64,000 bases of DNA, from the NCBI RefSeq assembly GCF_025231485.1, contig NZ_CP104003.1, positions 2,356,001 through 2,420,000 on the forward strand, in the 5' to 3' direction. The notes beneath the pieces are model-generated. The model had not been told where the DNA came from, did not search any database, and saw only the letters and a list, made by a program, of their open reading frames with translations. Below, piece by piece: positions 16,456 through 25,870 of the stretch. Source of the DNA: Salinirubellus salinus. Its GTDB lineage: Archaea > Halobacteriota > Halobacteria > Halobacteriales > Haloarculaceae. The first letter of the stretch is position 1, and every line of letters begins with the position of its first letter. The translations under genes and the position numbers were made by a program.

Positions 16456-17064
16456 TCACGCCACCAGCACGCTCTCGCCGGCCCGCACCTTCTCTCCGCG
16501 CTCGACCACGACGTCCGCGAGCGACACCTCGGGTGGGAACAGCACGTCCGCCCGCGACCCGAACGAGATGTGGGCGAACCGCTGGCCGCGTTCCAGTTCC
16601 GCGCCACCGTCCACCCACGGATGGATGCGTCGTGCCACCGCGCCGGCGATCAGGGTCACCTCGAACGCGCCGCAGTCGAAGCGGACCCGCTCGTTCCGGT
16701 CGGACTCCTTCGTGAACGCCGGGAGGTGCTTTCCGGGTTCGTGGGTGACGGACTCGACCGTCGCGGGCGCGGGCATCCGGTTGACGTGGACGTCGGTGAC
16801 GTTCATGAAGACGGCCACGCGCACCCGCGTCTCGCCGGCGTGTTCCTCCTCACGGACCACGCTCACGCGACCGTCGGCGGGCGAGAGGTAGCCGTCCGTC
16901 GCCGTGGGCGTGCGCGAGGGGTCGCGGTTGAACCAGACGGCGACGCCGAACGCGACGGGCACGAGGAGGACGGCGGGCGGGAATAGGGGCGCGAGGAGGA
17001 CCGGGACGAGCCCACAGACGAGTGCCAGTCGCAGGGTGCCGGGGGCGACTCGGAACCCGCTCAT
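16456..17064 (-). CDS. asd: Archaetidylserine / phosphatidylserine decarboxylase, short form
   Basis: A 202-residue membrane-associated pyruvoyl enzyme that decarboxylates archaetidylserine to archaetidylethanolamine. Two hydrophobic stretches (LRLALVCGLVPVLLAPLF and AVLLVPVAFGVAVW) precede FNRDPSR and YLSPADGRVS, the family signatures. VFMNVTDVHVNRMPAP and the self-cleavage motif HISFGSRADVLFP (Gly-Ser, the Ser becoming pyruvoyl) complete the short bacterial/archaeal form. The start codon ATG 17064 overlaps the stop of the upstream gene by 4 bases (ATGA), so the two are translated from one message. The archaetidylserine synthase gene is not adjacent. Confidence 0.92.
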   Translation of the reverse strand: MSGFRVAPGTLRLALVCGLVPVLLAPLFPPAVLLVPVAFGVAVWFNRDPSRTPTATDGYLSPADGRVSVVREEEHAGETRVRVAVFMNVTDVHVNRMPAPATVESVTHEPGKHLPAFTKESDRNERVRFDCGAFEVTLIAGAVARRIHPWVDGGAELERGQRFAHISFGSRADVLFPPEVSLADVVVERGEKVRAGESVLVA

Positions 17065-17645
17065 CCGTGGCGGTCGATGACCGCCTTCGCGGCCCGGGCC
17101 TTCTCCTTCCAGCCGTAGCCCTGTTCGTAGACGTGTTTCTTCGCGTCGACCAGTTCCTCGGGCGAGGCCTCCTCGAACCCGCCGCGGGCCCACGTCCCGG
17201 ACTCGTACATCCACTCGACGACCTGTTCGCGCGTCTCCTGCCACGAGAGGCCGACCATCTCGTAGAACGCGACCAGCGCGAACACGCTGTTGTCGTGGGC
17301 ACCCGGCACGCTGCCACGCTCGTAGATGGTCCTGAGCGGTTCGCTCGTCGGGCGCGAGACCTTCTCCTTGTACTCCTCGACGGTCAGCAGGTGGAGGAGT
17401 CCCTCGCGTTCCTCGACGCGGCGGTCGCCCTTCAGACGCCGGAGGACGGCCTGGTGGAGCGGCGACCAGTCCTCGAGGTCGTCGCTCAGGGCCGACTCAC
17501 GGTACGGGCGGGTGGAGAGCGCACTCAGCACGTCCACGTACGCGCCCTCTACCTCGGGGCGGCGACGGCCGTCGTGCTCACAGGCGGCGTCGTGGACGTT
17601 GCTGGTGGTCCGACAGTCCGGACAGGGGTACGCGAACCGCGGCAC
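17061..17645 (-). CDS. Conserved haloarchaeal protein with N-terminal zinc knuckle (DUF7474-like)
   Basis: A 194-residue protein starting at GTG 17645; an in-frame ATG at 17747 would add residues unlike the family. The first 20 residues read MPRFAYPCPDCRTTSNVHDAAC, a CPxC...C zinc knuckle. A helical domain follows, containing HLLTVEEYKEKV, FALVAFYEMVGLSWQETREQ and YEQGYGWKEKARAAKAVID. I recall this as a haloarchaea-wide family of unknown function; the DUF number is uncertain. It is the promoter-proximal gene of an operon with the decarboxylase, overlapping it by 4 bases. Confidence 0.65.
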   Translation of the reverse strand: MPRFAYPCPDCRTTSNVHDAACEHDGRRRPEVEGAYVDVLSALSTRPYRESALSDDLEDWSPLHQAVLRRLKGDRRVEEREGLLHLLTVEEYKEKVSRPTSEPLRTIYERGSVPGAHDNSVFALVAFYEMVGLSWQETREQVVEWMYESGTWARGGFEEASPEELVDAKKHVYEQGYGWKEKARAAKAVIDRHG

Positions 17646-17852
17646 GACTGGTCGGTTCAGGGGGCGCGAGTAAGAGACTGTCGGGTGCCCGGCGGCGGGA
17701 GACGTCGCCGAGGACCGCCAGCGAGACTGTCCCGTTAACCCCATCATAAGTGCCCGTGCCGTGGCTCTCCGCGCCGGATTCGGGAATCAACGACGGGGGG
17801 TCGTAGGATAATCCGACACTAACGAAGATGCTCGGGGGTCACGGTTTATCGC

Positions 17853-19034
17853 ATGAAACTCGGAGTCATCGGGTACGGGAACGCTGGCGGCAAGATCGCC
17901 GACCGACTACTCCAGTTCGAGGAGCAGACCCACCGCAACCTGACCCGCGCGGTCATCGCCATCAACTCGGCGAAGGTCGACCTCGAGCGACTCGAGCACA
18001 TCCCGCGGGAGAACCGGTTCCTCGTCGGACAGACCGACGAGCGGGTGAAGGGACACGGCGTCGGGGGCGACCCGGACCTCGGTGCGGAGATTACCCGGCA
18101 GGACCAGTACGAGATCGACCGGGCGCTGGACCGGGTGCCTGTCTACGACATCGGCGGATTCCTCATCATCGCGGGGCTCGGCGGCGGGACGGGGAGCGGC
18201 GGGGCCCCCGAGCTGGCCGAACACATCAGGGAGACCTACGAGGAGCCGGTGTACGGGCTCGGCATCCTGCCGGCCGAGGAGGAGGGTGGCCGCGCCGCGC
18301 TCAACGCCGCCCGGTCGCTGCAGGCGTTCACACAGGCGACCGACAACCTCGTGCTGTTCGACAACCACGCGTGGCGGGGAAGCGAGGACTCCGTCGTCGG
18401 CGGGTTCGACCGGACGAACACGGAGATCGTCAAGCGGGTGGTGACGCTGCTCTCGGCCGGCGAGATCGACGGCTCGCGCATCTCCGAGAACGCGATGGAC
18501 TCGGGCGACATCCGCCGGACGATGGCGACGGGCGGGGTCAGCACCATCGCCTACGCCGAGACGGCCCTCGGCACCGAAGAGCGCGACGCGGGGTTGCTCG
18601 GCCGGTTCCGCGAGCAGAACTCGCGCGCGACGGCCAACGGGGCCGACGCCGGCACGCGCGTCAGCGGACTCATCCGGCAGGCGGTACAGTCGCGTCTCAC
18701 CTGTCCGGCGGCCGTCGACTCCGCCGAGCGGTCGCTCATCGTCGTCTCCGGACCGCCGGAGGCGTTCTCCCGGAAGGGGCTGGAGAAGGGCCGCCAGTGG
18801 CTCGAGCGGGAGACCGACAGCGCAGAGGTGCTGGCCGGCGACGACCCGCGCGACGGTGCACGCACCCTCTCGGCGGTGGTGTTGCTCTCGAACGTGACCG
18901 ACGTACCGCGTGTCAAGCAGCTCCAGCAACAGGCCATCATGGCCCAGCGCTCCATCAAGGAGCGCGAGACGACCCGCGCGGACGAGATCCAGGCGCTCAT
19001 CACGGACGACGGGAACGAGCTCGAGCCGCTCTGA
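17853..19034 (+). CDS. cetZ: CetZ family tubulin-like GTPase
   Basis: A 393-residue member of the tubulin/FtsZ superfamily, closest to haloarchaeal CetZ proteins. These control cell shape and motility rather than division. The GTP-binding core starts MKLGVIGYGNAGGKIADRLL, and the tubulin signature is GGGTGSG at residues 110-116. AEEEGGRAALNAARSLQAF and the NxDxxx-like loop region follow. The C-terminal GTPase-activating domain is complete, and the tail (MAQRSIKERETTRADEIQALI) is helical and acidic. Length is typical. Which CetZ subgroup (CetZ1, CetZ2 or other) cannot be assigned by eye. The promoter region has a GGATAATCC element at 17807-17815. Confidence 0.93.
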   Translation: MKLGVIGYGNAGGKIADRLLQFEEQTHRNLTRAVIAINSAKVDLERLEHIPRENRFLVGQTDERVKGHGVGGDPDLGAEITRQDQYEIDRALDRVPVYDIGGFLIIAGLGGGTGSGGAPELAEHIRETYEEPVYGLGILPAEEEGGRAALNAARSLQAFTQATDNLVLFDNHAWRGSEDSVVGGFDRTNTEIVKRVVTLLSAGEIDGSRISENAMDSGDIRRTMATGGVSTIAYAETALGTEERDAGLLGRFREQNSRATANGADAGTRVSGLIRQAVQSRLTCPAAVDSAERSLIVVSGPPEAFSRKGLEKGRQWLERETDSAEVLAGDDPRDGARTLSAVVLLSNVTDVPRVKQLQQQAIMAQRSIKERETTRADEIQALITDDGNELEPL

Positions 19035-19112
19035 GCGCGGGCGGGGACCGGTCGCCGGCGATCGCCGGCCGAACCTTGAAATCCGGAGGCGGCACCACCC
19101 TTCGACACGTCT

Positions 19113-21518
19113 ATGCAGGGGCCGCCACGAGGGACGTGCGTGACCGAGGAGTCCGGAGCGGCGGCCGAAGCCGACACCGAGCGCCCGCCGTGGCGCGACG
19201 TGTTCGGCCACGCCGAACCCTACGAGGAACAGGCCGAGGGTATCGCCACGGCCGTCGAGACGGCGAGCGAGAACGGCTTCCTCGCGCTCGAGGGCGCCTG
19301 CGGGACGGGCAAGACGATGCTCGCGCTCACCGCTGGCATCCACCTCGTCCGCGACCCGGACTCCCAGTACGAACGCGTCCTCGTCCTCACGAGCGTCAAA
19401 CAGCAGTTGCGCCAGTTCGAACAGGACCTTCGACTGGTCAACGAGAACCTCCCCGAGGACTGGCGGCCGGTCTCGGGGCTCACGCTCGTCGGGAAGGCCG
19501 ACGTCTGCCCGTACAACCGCGAGGGCGCGGGCGGTATCGACGGCGAGAACGTCTACGACCGGTGTGAGAGCCTGCGCGAGCGGACCCGTGGGCTGACCGA
19601 GGACACCAGCGCCGGGAGCCTCGCCCAGCACGGCCGCTCACAGCAGGTCGGACTCGCCGACTCGGGGGCCGAGGACGGCGGGGCCTCCTACCTCGAGTCG
19701 GCGGGCGGGATGTCGCCGTACGCCCCCGAGATGCCCGAGTACGGCACCGACACGGGCAGCGTGGAGTTCTGCCCGTTCTACGCGCAGTACCTGGACGACC
19801 TGCCGGAGGAAGGCAATCCGGTCGAGGCCGTCCCGTTCGACCACACCGAGGCCGGCCTCATCACGACCGAGGACCTCGTCCGTCACTCGGTCGAACACGG
19901 GACCTGTCCGCACTCGGTGATGGGGGCGCTCCTCCCGAGCGTGGAGGTCGTCGTCGGGAACTACTACCACGCGTTCGATCCCACGACCACCGAGTCGTTC
20001 ACCGGCCCCTTGCTGGACGACTCGACGTTCCTCGTCTGCGACGAGGCGCACATGCTCGAGCCCCGCGTGCGCGAACTCGTCAGCGACGGGGTGAGCGACA
20101 CGGCGCTGCGCGACGCCGAGGCCGAGATCGCGCAGGTCGTCCAGCCGCTCACGATGAGCGCCGAGGGCCGGGCGACCGGACCGGTCGAGACCATCCGCGG
20201 CGAACTGCAGGACTCCGGGGTCACGGTCGAGGACTGCCAGCGGGTGCGGACGTTCCTCCGCGACCTGCGCGAGTACCTCGACGACCGGGTGACCGACCAC
20301 CTCGACCGGGAGCACCGCGGCTGGCAGGACTCGATGGCCGACCTGCCGGACGTGGAGCTACCGCTGCGCGACCCCGAGGAACCGGCCGTGGACGACCTGA
20401 CCGAGTGGGCGAGCGAGACGGGCTACACCGACTCGGACTGGGCGCTCGCGGCGTCGGTGGGCGCCGTCGTCGGGCACGTCCTGAACACCGTCGACGAGGC
20501 CAGCGAGGAGGACGACGGAGAGAAGCGCCGGACGGCCCCCGCCGTGGGGCGGGCGCTGGCGGCGTGGGCCGAGGCCGACCACACCGACCACTTCCGCGAG
20601 ATTCGACTGGAGCGGACGTGGAACGACGTGGCCCCGCGAGACTCGTGGCGCCGAGCCTACAACGGCCGGTTCGAACTCCACTGCTGCGTCCCCGGCGACC
20701 GCATCGGCGAGCGCCTCGCCGAGTTCGGCGGCGGCGTGTTGATGTCAGCGACGCTGGCGCCGCTCGACGTGTTCCGCTCGGTCTCCGGGCTCGACCACCT
20801 CGCCGACGCCGGTCGGCCCGTCACCGAGCGGGTGTACGAGATGAACTTCCCGCCGGAGAACCGCGCCTCGTTCGCGGTGAAGGCGCCGAAGTTCACCTAC
20901 GCCAACCGGGGCGCGCCGGACGAGGAGACGCCCACGCGGGTGGCCCACGCCCGCGCCATCCGGCAGGTCGCCTCGGTCGAGGGGAACGTCCTCGTCGGGA
21001 TGCCCTCCTACGCCGAGGCCGAGTGGGCGGCCGGCGTCCTCCGCGGGCACGTCGACAAGGAGGTACTGCTCGACGAGTCCTCCTCGGACGCCGCGACGGG
21101 CGCGATGCGCGACGAGTTCTTCGAGGGACCGGGGAAGGTGCTCGTCACGTCGCTCCGCGGGACGCTCACCGAAGGGGTCGACTACCGGGGCGACCGCCTC
21201 ACGGCGGCCGTCGTCTCCGGCGTCCCCATCGTCAACACCGCCTCGCCGCGGACGAAGGCGGTACGGACCGCCTACGACCGCCGGTTCGGGGAGGGCTTCC
21301 GCGACGCGTTGCTCGTGCCGGCAGTCCGAAAGGCGCGACAGGCCATCGGCCGCGTCATCCGCGGACCGGACGAGCGCGGCGTCCGGGTCCTGCTGGACGA
21401 GCGCTACGCCAGTGACGACTGGGACTCGGTGCGTGACCTGCTCGGGCCGGACCGCGAGGAGTTCCAGCCCGTGGGGCCGGACATGCTCGACTTCGCGCTG
21501 GAGCGGTTCGACGGCTAG
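19113..21518 (+). CDS. XPD/Rad3-like ATP-dependent DNA helicase
   Basis: An 801-residue superfamily 2 helicase. The Walker A-type motif is EGACGTGKTMLAL (about residues 65-77), motif II is CDEAHML, and the C-terminal half carries VLVTSLRGTLTEGVDYRGDRL and the arginine-finger motif VRKARQAIGRVIRGPDERG. Four cysteines between motifs Ia and II (about 132, 151, 220 and 265) match the [4Fe-4S] ligands of XPD/DinG helicases, although the third and fourth are more widely spaced, with a disordered insertion between them. It probably acts 5'-3' in repair. An alternative start is the in-frame GTG at 19140. Haloarchaea usually carry more than one such helicase. Confidence 0.9.
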   Translation: MQGPPRGTCVTEESGAAAEADTERPPWRDVFGHAEPYEEQAEGIATAVETASENGFLALEGACGTGKTMLALTAGIHLVRDPDSQYERVLVLTSVKQQLRQFEQDLRLVNENLPEDWRPVSGLTLVGKADVCPYNREGAGGIDGENVYDRCESLRERTRGLTEDTSAGSLAQHGRSQQVGLADSGAEDGGASYLESAGGMSPYAPEMPEYGTDTGSVEFCPFYAQYLDDLPEEGNPVEAVPFDHTEAGLITTEDLVRHSVEHGTCPHSVMGALLPSVEVVVGNYYHAFDPTTTESFTGPLLDDSTFLVCDEAHMLEPRVRELVSDGVSDTALRDAEAEIAQVVQPLTMSAEGRATGPVETIRGELQDSGVTVEDCQRVRTFLRDLREYLDDRVTDHLDREHRGWQDSMADLPDVELPLRDPEEPAVDDLTEWASETGYTDSDWALAASVGAVVGHVLNTVDEASEEDDGEKRRTAPAVGRALAAWAEADHTDHFREIRLERTWNDVAPRDSWRRAYNGRFELHCCVPGDRIGERLAEFGGGVLMSATLAPLDVFRSVSGLDHLADAGRPVTERVYEMNFPPENRASFAVKAPKFTYANRGAPDEETPTRVAHARAIRQVASVEGNVLVGMPSYAEAEWAAGVLRGHVDKEVLLDESSSDAATGAMRDEFFEGPGKVLVTSLRGTLTEGVDYRGDRLTAAVVSGVPIVNTASPRTKAVRTAYDRRFGEGFRDALLVPAVRKARQAIGRVIRGPDERGVRVLLDERYASDDWDSVRDLLGPDREEFQPVGPDMLDFALERFDG

Positions 21519-22216
21519 CGAACGTCCAGCGACGGGTCGCAGGCCACGTCGAACCCGACCGAGCTATCCTCGTCGTTCCGCCAGAGCGAGAGCGTGACGT
21601 TTCGCGCCCGCCGCGGGACGGCGAACGGGACGACGCCGCTCGCCGACTCGCCGGGGTCGAGCGTCAGTTCCTCGGCGCCGAACGCCGCCTCGAGTCCCGT
21701 CAGCGTCCACCCGGTGTACCAAGCCGACTGGCCCGCCCGGACCAGCACCGCCAGCCCCTCCGTGGGGCGGAAGCTGACGCTCGAGGAGGCCCCACCGGGG
21801 AGCGAGTAGACCAGCCGATAGATGGCGTAGGCCTCGCCCTCGCCCGGGGTGTAGGTGAGAAACCCCGAGCCAATTCCGGGCTGGAGGCGGGCGTGCCACC
21901 GGAGCGAGAGCCGCGGGCTGACACTCCCGGTACCGGCCGGGTCGACGCGGAGCGGAATCGGTTCGACGTCACCCTTCGTCTCCCGGCTCACACACCCCTG
22001 TGGCGTGGGGGTAGGACTCGGCGTCGGCGTCTCCGAGGGAGTCGGCGATTCGGTCGGCGTCGGTGAGTCCGTCGGGGTGGGTGAGTCCGTCGGCGTCGGT
22101 GTCGCCGCCGGTGTCGCCGTCGGCGTCGACTCGTCGTCGAAGAGCGAGGAACACCCGGCCAGGCCCGCCGCTCCGGCGAGGCCCGCCGCGCGCAGGAACG
22201 ACCGTCTGTCGGGCAT
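21515..22216 (-). CDS. Tat-exported lipoprotein of unknown function
   Basis: A 233-residue protein from ATG 22216. The signal peptide has DRRSFLRAAGLAGAAGLAGC: a twin-arginine motif followed by a lipobox, so it is exported folded and lipid-anchored. A repetitive Thr/Pro/Ser linker (residues about 30-70) built on the unit PTPTDS leads to a beta-rich domain with no recognised motif (YAIYRLVYSLPGGASSSV, LAVLVRAGQSAWYTGW). The rhythm suggests an immunoglobulin-like fold. A TATA-like CGGATTTATC (minus strand, 22241-22250) lies 25-34 bases upstream, so it is leaderless. It meets the helicase gene at overlapping stop codons. Confidence 0.75.
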   Translation of the reverse strand: MPDRRSFLRAAGLAGAAGLAGCSSLFDDESTPTATPAATPTPTDSPTPTDSPTPTESPTPSETPTPSPTPTPQGCVSRETKGDVEPIPLRVDPAGTGSVSPRLSLRWHARLQPGIGSGFLTYTPGEGEAYAIYRLVYSLPGGASSSVSFRPTEGLAVLVRAGQSAWYTGWTLTGLEAAFGAEELTLDPGESASGVVPFAVPRRARNVTLSLWRNDEDSSVGFDVACDPSLDVR

Positions 22217-22502
22217 CGTCGATTTGTCGATACAGCGGCAGATAAATCCGCGGACCTATCCGATATTCGAACAGTCACGAGCGGGGGGACACGGGGGCAG
22301 ACGCACTGCTGTGTGACCAGCGTCAGACGCTCGTCAGACTGCCGATTCCACACGTGATGGCGGTCTATCCCCCCGCCGTAGTGTGGTTCTCTCGACCGGC
22401 GCTTACCCCCGTGTTTCGTGTGGAACGGGCGCACGCCACGCGACCCACGTCGGCGGGTCGCGCCGGAGACAGGTTTTTGTCACGTGGGCTAGAATCGAAA
22501 CC

Positions 22503-23606
22503 GTGTCGAGACGCGCACGGCAGCGACAGTACGTCCTGGCGGCGGCGCTGGTCGCCGTAGCCGCCGTGGCCGCCTTCGTCCTCGCGGAGGTGGTGGGGAC
22601 GGTGTTCTTCGCCGTCACCGTCGCGTACGTGCTGGTGCCGGTGCGTCACCGACTGGTCGACCAGGGGGTCCCCCGGCAGTGGGCGGCGGCGGCCGTCGCG
22701 AGCGGCGCGTTCGGCCTCGTCCTCGCCGTCATCGCCCCGCTTGGCTGGGTCCTCTACCGACGGCGGCGTGAGCTCATCGACCTCATCGGCTCCATCCCCC
22801 AGTCCATCGTCGTCCCGCTGGGGGAGTTCACGTACACGCTCGATACGAGCGTCGTCCTCCAGTTCCTCCAGTCGTCGATCCGGGGCGTGGCCGTCGGCGT
22901 CGCCGCCGCCGCTCCCGTCATCGCGCTCGAGCTGTTCCTCTTCGCCATCCTGCTGTACGCCCTGTTGCTCCGGCCGGGCGCGGCCGGCAGAGCGGTCCTC
23001 GGGGTGGTCCCGAGTGCGTACCACGACGTGCCGGTGGCGCTGAACCGCCGGGTCCGCGAGACGCTCTACGGCATCTACGTCCTGCAGGCGGCCACCGCCG
23101 CCGGGACGTTCGTCATCGCGTTCGCGGTGTTCGCGGCGCTCGGGTACAGCGCCTCGTTCACCCTCGCGGTGGTCGCCGGCTTCCTCCAGTTCGTCCCCGT
23201 CGTCGGGCCGGGGCTCCTCGTCGGGGTGCTTGCGGTCGTCGACCTCGTCGGCGGGATGCCGACTCGCGCGGTGCTCGTGGCCGTGCTGGGTGCCGTGTTC
23301 GTCAGTCTCGCGCCGGACGCCATCATCCGTCCCCGACTCGCCTCGCGGGCCGCCCACCTCCCCACGAGCCTCTACTTCATCGGGTTCACCGGCGGCCTCC
23401 TGACCGTCGGGGCCATCGGCTTCATCGCCGGGCCCCTCGTCGTCGCGTTGCTCGTCGAGGTGGTCGAACTGCTCTCGGACGCCGGGCCGGAGCAACGGAC
23501 GCTGGAGGAGACGGGGCTACGCCGTGGGACGCCCACGGACGACGAGGGCGGCGAGGACGACGAGGCAGGGCCGAACGAGGAGCGCCACGAGGACGCCGGG
23601 GCCTGA
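22503..23606 (+). CDS. AI-2E family transporter
   Basis: A 367-residue polytopic protein starting at GTG 22503. A T-rich promoter element (AGGTTTTTGT) about 30 bases upstream supports this start. It has eight membrane segments in the AI-2E/PerM arrangement, including the re-entrant-like FLQFVPVVGPGLLVGVLAVVD and the C-terminal FIGFTGGLLTVGAIGFIAGP signature. Family members export or exchange small molecules; the AI-2 name derives from E. coli TqsA, and others act as Na+/H+ antiporters or have unknown substrates. The last 40 residues are acidic and disordered. It is convergent with a rhodanese gene. Confidence 0.88.
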   Translation: MSRRARQRQYVLAAALVAVAAVAAFVLAEVVGTVFFAVTVAYVLVPVRHRLVDQGVPRQWAAAAVASGAFGLVLAVIAPLGWVLYRRRRELIDLIGSIPQSIVVPLGEFTYTLDTSVVLQFLQSSIRGVAVGVAAAAPVIALELFLFAILLYALLLRPGAAGRAVLGVVPSAYHDVPVALNRRVRETLYGIYVLQAATAAGTFVIAFAVFAALGYSASFTLAVVAGFLQFVPVVGPGLLVGVLAVVDLVGGMPTRAVLVAVLGAVFVSLAPDAIIRPRLASRAAHLPTSLYFIGFTGGLLTVGAIGFIAGPLVVALLVEVVELLSDAGPEQRTLEETGLRRGTPTDDEGGEDDEAGPNEERHEDAGA

Positions 23607-23612
23607 CCGCGG

Positions 23613-24401
23613 TCAGACTGTCTCCAGTTCGCCGCCCTCGGCCTCCCACTCGGTGAGTGACCCCTCGTAGAACGCGAGGTCGGTGAACCCGAGGTGTCGC
23701 AGGACGACGTAGGTGTGGCTGATACGACGGGCGGTGTTGCAGTAGAGCACGACCCGTCGCTCCGGGTCGATATCGCGCTCGCGGAGGATCGCGCGTATCT
23801 CCTCGACGGGCCGCAGGCCACGTGAGTCCTGGTCGACCAGTTCGAGCCAGTCCAGTCGTACCGCGCCGGGGATGTGGCCCTCCTCGTACTCCCACTGCTC
23901 GCGCGTGTCGACGACGACGGTGTCCGGGTCCGAGAGCGCCGCCTCGACGGTGTCCATCTCCACGAGCGGCCCGCCAGGGTCGTACGCGGCGTGGTACTCG
24001 CTCGGGTCGACCGTCGGTGCCTCGCGGCTCACCTCTCCCTCGCGTTGCCACGCGCTGAAGTCGCCGTCCAGCAGGTGGAGTCGCTCGCGGGGGTGACCGT
24101 AGAGTTCCGCCGTGACGAGGAACCGCGCGGCGAACACCCCGTGGGTGTCGTCGTAGGCGACGAGGTGGTCGTCGTTCTCGATGCCCGCGGCCGAGAGGAG
24201 GTCCCCGAACACCTCGGCACCGGGGAGCATCCCCGCCTCGCCCCCGTCGGCCGACCGGAACGAGTCGAACGGGACGTTCACCGCGCCCGGCAGGTGCCCG
24301 ATGCCGTCGTACTCCCACGCCTCGCGGACGTCGACCAGCCGGACGTCGGCGTCGCCGAGTCGCTCGGTCACCCACGCCGGGGCGACCACGATGTCGCTCA
24401 T
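23613..24401 (-). CDS. Thiosulfate/3-mercaptopyruvate sulfurtransferase (two rhodanese domains)
   Basis: A 262-residue tandem rhodanese protein from ATG 24401. The N-terminal inactive domain has VRLVDVREAWEYDGIGHLPGA. The C-terminal domain has DTVVVDTREQWEYEEGHIPGA and the active-site loop YCNTARRISHTY, whose Cys carries the persulfide. It transfers sulfane sulfur from thiosulfate or mercaptopyruvate to acceptors such as cyanide or thiols. The CNTARR loop differs from the CRIGER loop of its divergent neighbour, so the two likely have different donors. It is cytoplasmic, of normal length, and shares a 268-base divergent gap with the second sulfurtransferase. Confidence 0.92.
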   Translation of the reverse strand: MSDIVVAPAWVTERLGDADVRLVDVREAWEYDGIGHLPGAVNVPFDSFRSADGGEAGMLPGAEVFGDLLSAAGIENDDHLVAYDDTHGVFAARFLVTAELYGHPRERLHLLDGDFSAWQREGEVSREAPTVDPSEYHAAYDPGGPLVEMDTVEAALSDPDTVVVDTREQWEYEEGHIPGAVRLDWLELVDQDSRGLRPVEEIRAILRERDIDPERRVVLYCNTARRISHTYVVLRHLGFTDLAFYEGSLTEWEAEGGELETV

Positions 24402-24570
24402 ACACGCACTCGGAGGGCAGGGGTCACAAGCCCCTCGGCGGCGGCGGTTCCGGTCCCGACTCGGAGATACCAGCATACGTTGCCGATACGTGTGCGAGGC
24501 GGTTCCAGTGTCCCGCGCCGCCCCGACACGGACGCCCGCGCCGAGCGCCCGTCGGTGGACGCCCCCGGCG

Positions 24571-24584
24571 TGCCGTTACCGGCA
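24571..24584. repeat. Short hairpin in the sulfurtransferase divergent region
   Basis: TGCCG-TTAC-CGGCA, with 5-bp arms, lies in the 268-base gap between the two divergent sulfurtransferase genes. No gene is visible in 24402-24669. A GATAACC element near 24634 may be the promoter of the plus-strand gene. Confidence 0.3.
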
Positions 24585-24669
24585 ACATTTACTGCATCTG
24601 CGCACAGGTGGCCGATACGTCCGGCAGGCGAGTAGATAACCGAGTGTGGCCTATACTAGCGGTCGCACC

Positions 24670-25524
24670 ATGACCGACTACGCCAACGACGTCCTCGTCT
24701 CCGCCGACTGGGTCGAGGACCACCTCGAGGAGTTCCAGCGCGACGACCCCGCCCACCGACTGGTGGAGGTGGACGTCGACACCGAGGCCTACGAGGAGTC
24801 CCACGCGCCCGGAGCCGTCGGGTTCAACTGGGAGACCCAGTTGCAGGACCAGACGACCCGCGACGTCCTCACGAAGGAGGAGTTCGAGGACCTCATGGGG
24901 AGCCACGGCATCACCGAGGACTCCACCGTCGTCCTCTACGGTGACAACGCCAACTGGTTCGCCGCCTACACCTACTGGCAGTTCAAGTACTGGGGCCACG
25001 ACGACGTGCGCCTGATGGACGGCGGCCGCGACTACTGGCTGGAGAACGACTACCCGACGACGGACGAGGTACCCGAGTTCTCCGCGCAGACCTACACCGC
25101 GAGCGGCCCCCGCGAGTCCATCCGCGCGTACCGCGACGACGTCGAGAACGCCATCGAGCGTGGCATCCCACTCGTCGACGTCCGCTCGCCCGAGGAGTTC
25201 TCCGGTGAGATCCTCGCCCCGCCGGGACTGCAGGAGACCGCCCAGCGCGGCGGTCACATCCCCGGCGCGAAGAACATCTCGTGGGCGGCCGTGACGAAGG
25301 ACGACGGGACGTTCAAGTCCTTCGACGAGCTGCGAGACCTCTACGCCGAACACGGCATCACGGGCGAGGGGACCACCGTCGCCTACTGCCGTATCGGTGA
25401 GCGCTCCTCCGTCGCCTGGTTCGCACTCCACGAACTGCTGGGGTACGAGGACGCCATCAACTACGACGGCTCGTGGACCGAGTGGGGCAACCTCGTCGGC
25501 GCCCCCATCGAGAAGGGCAACTAG
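24670..25524 (+). CDS. Thiosulfate sulfurtransferase (two rhodanese domains)
   Basis: A 284-residue tandem rhodanese protein from ATG 24670. It is the haloarchaeal type that begins TDYANDVLVSADWVEDHLEE. The first domain has RLVEVDVDTEAYEESHAPGA; the second has PLVDVRSPEEFSGEILAPPG and the active-site loop AYCRIGERSSVAWFAL with the catalytic Cys. The CRxGxR loop is typical of thiosulfate:cyanide sulfurtransferases. It is divergent from a second double-rhodanese protein, and the pair may serve related sulfur-relay steps. Length is normal, and there is no signal peptide. Confidence 0.93.
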   Translation: MTDYANDVLVSADWVEDHLEEFQRDDPAHRLVEVDVDTEAYEESHAPGAVGFNWETQLQDQTTRDVLTKEEFEDLMGSHGITEDSTVVLYGDNANWFAAYTYWQFKYWGHDDVRLMDGGRDYWLENDYPTTDEVPEFSAQTYTASGPRESIRAYRDDVENAIERGIPLVDVRSPEEFSGEILAPPGLQETAQRGGHIPGAKNISWAAVTKDDGTFKSFDELRDLYAEHGITGEGTTVAYCRIGERSSVAWFALHELLGYEDAINYDGSWTEWGNLVGAPIEKGN

Positions 25525-25572
25525 GTCGTCCACCCACCCGACCACTCTCCTCCCCGACCCAGCCAGCGACGC

Positions 25573-25770
25573 CTAGTGCCCGACCTCCTCCTCCGGCGGC
25601 TCCAGCATCCCCAGACTGAGCGCCAGCCACCCCACGCTCGCCACCATCATCGCGCTCCCGACCCCGAGGACGAGGTTCACGCCACCCTGCAACACGCCCA
25701 GCAGCATCACCACCATCCCGACGACGAGGAGTACCACCACGCCCGTGTACGCTGCAGTCTCGCTGACCAT
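25573..25770 (-). CDS. Small two-helix membrane protein (65 aa)
   Basis: A 65-residue protein from ATG 25770. It has two transmembrane helices (YTGVVVLLVVGMVVMLLGVL and LGVGSAMMVASVGWLALSLG) joined by a short loop, and ends in PPEEEVGH. Small proteins of this plan are frequent in haloarchaea and lack assigned functions. It lies between a sulfurtransferase and a rubrerythrin-like gene, convergent with the first, and has no partner in an operon. Confidence 0.6.
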   Translation of the reverse strand: MVSETAAYTGVVVLLVVGMVVMLLGVLQGGVNLVLGVGSAMMVASVGWLALSLGMLEPPEEEVGH

Positions 25771-25870
25771 GGCTCGCCCTCGACGCCCACCCACCTAAGC
25801 GTGTCCCACAGTGACACACCACGTCCGGAGTCCCGCCACCTACAAGCCGCCAGCCGTGGAACTCCGGGGT

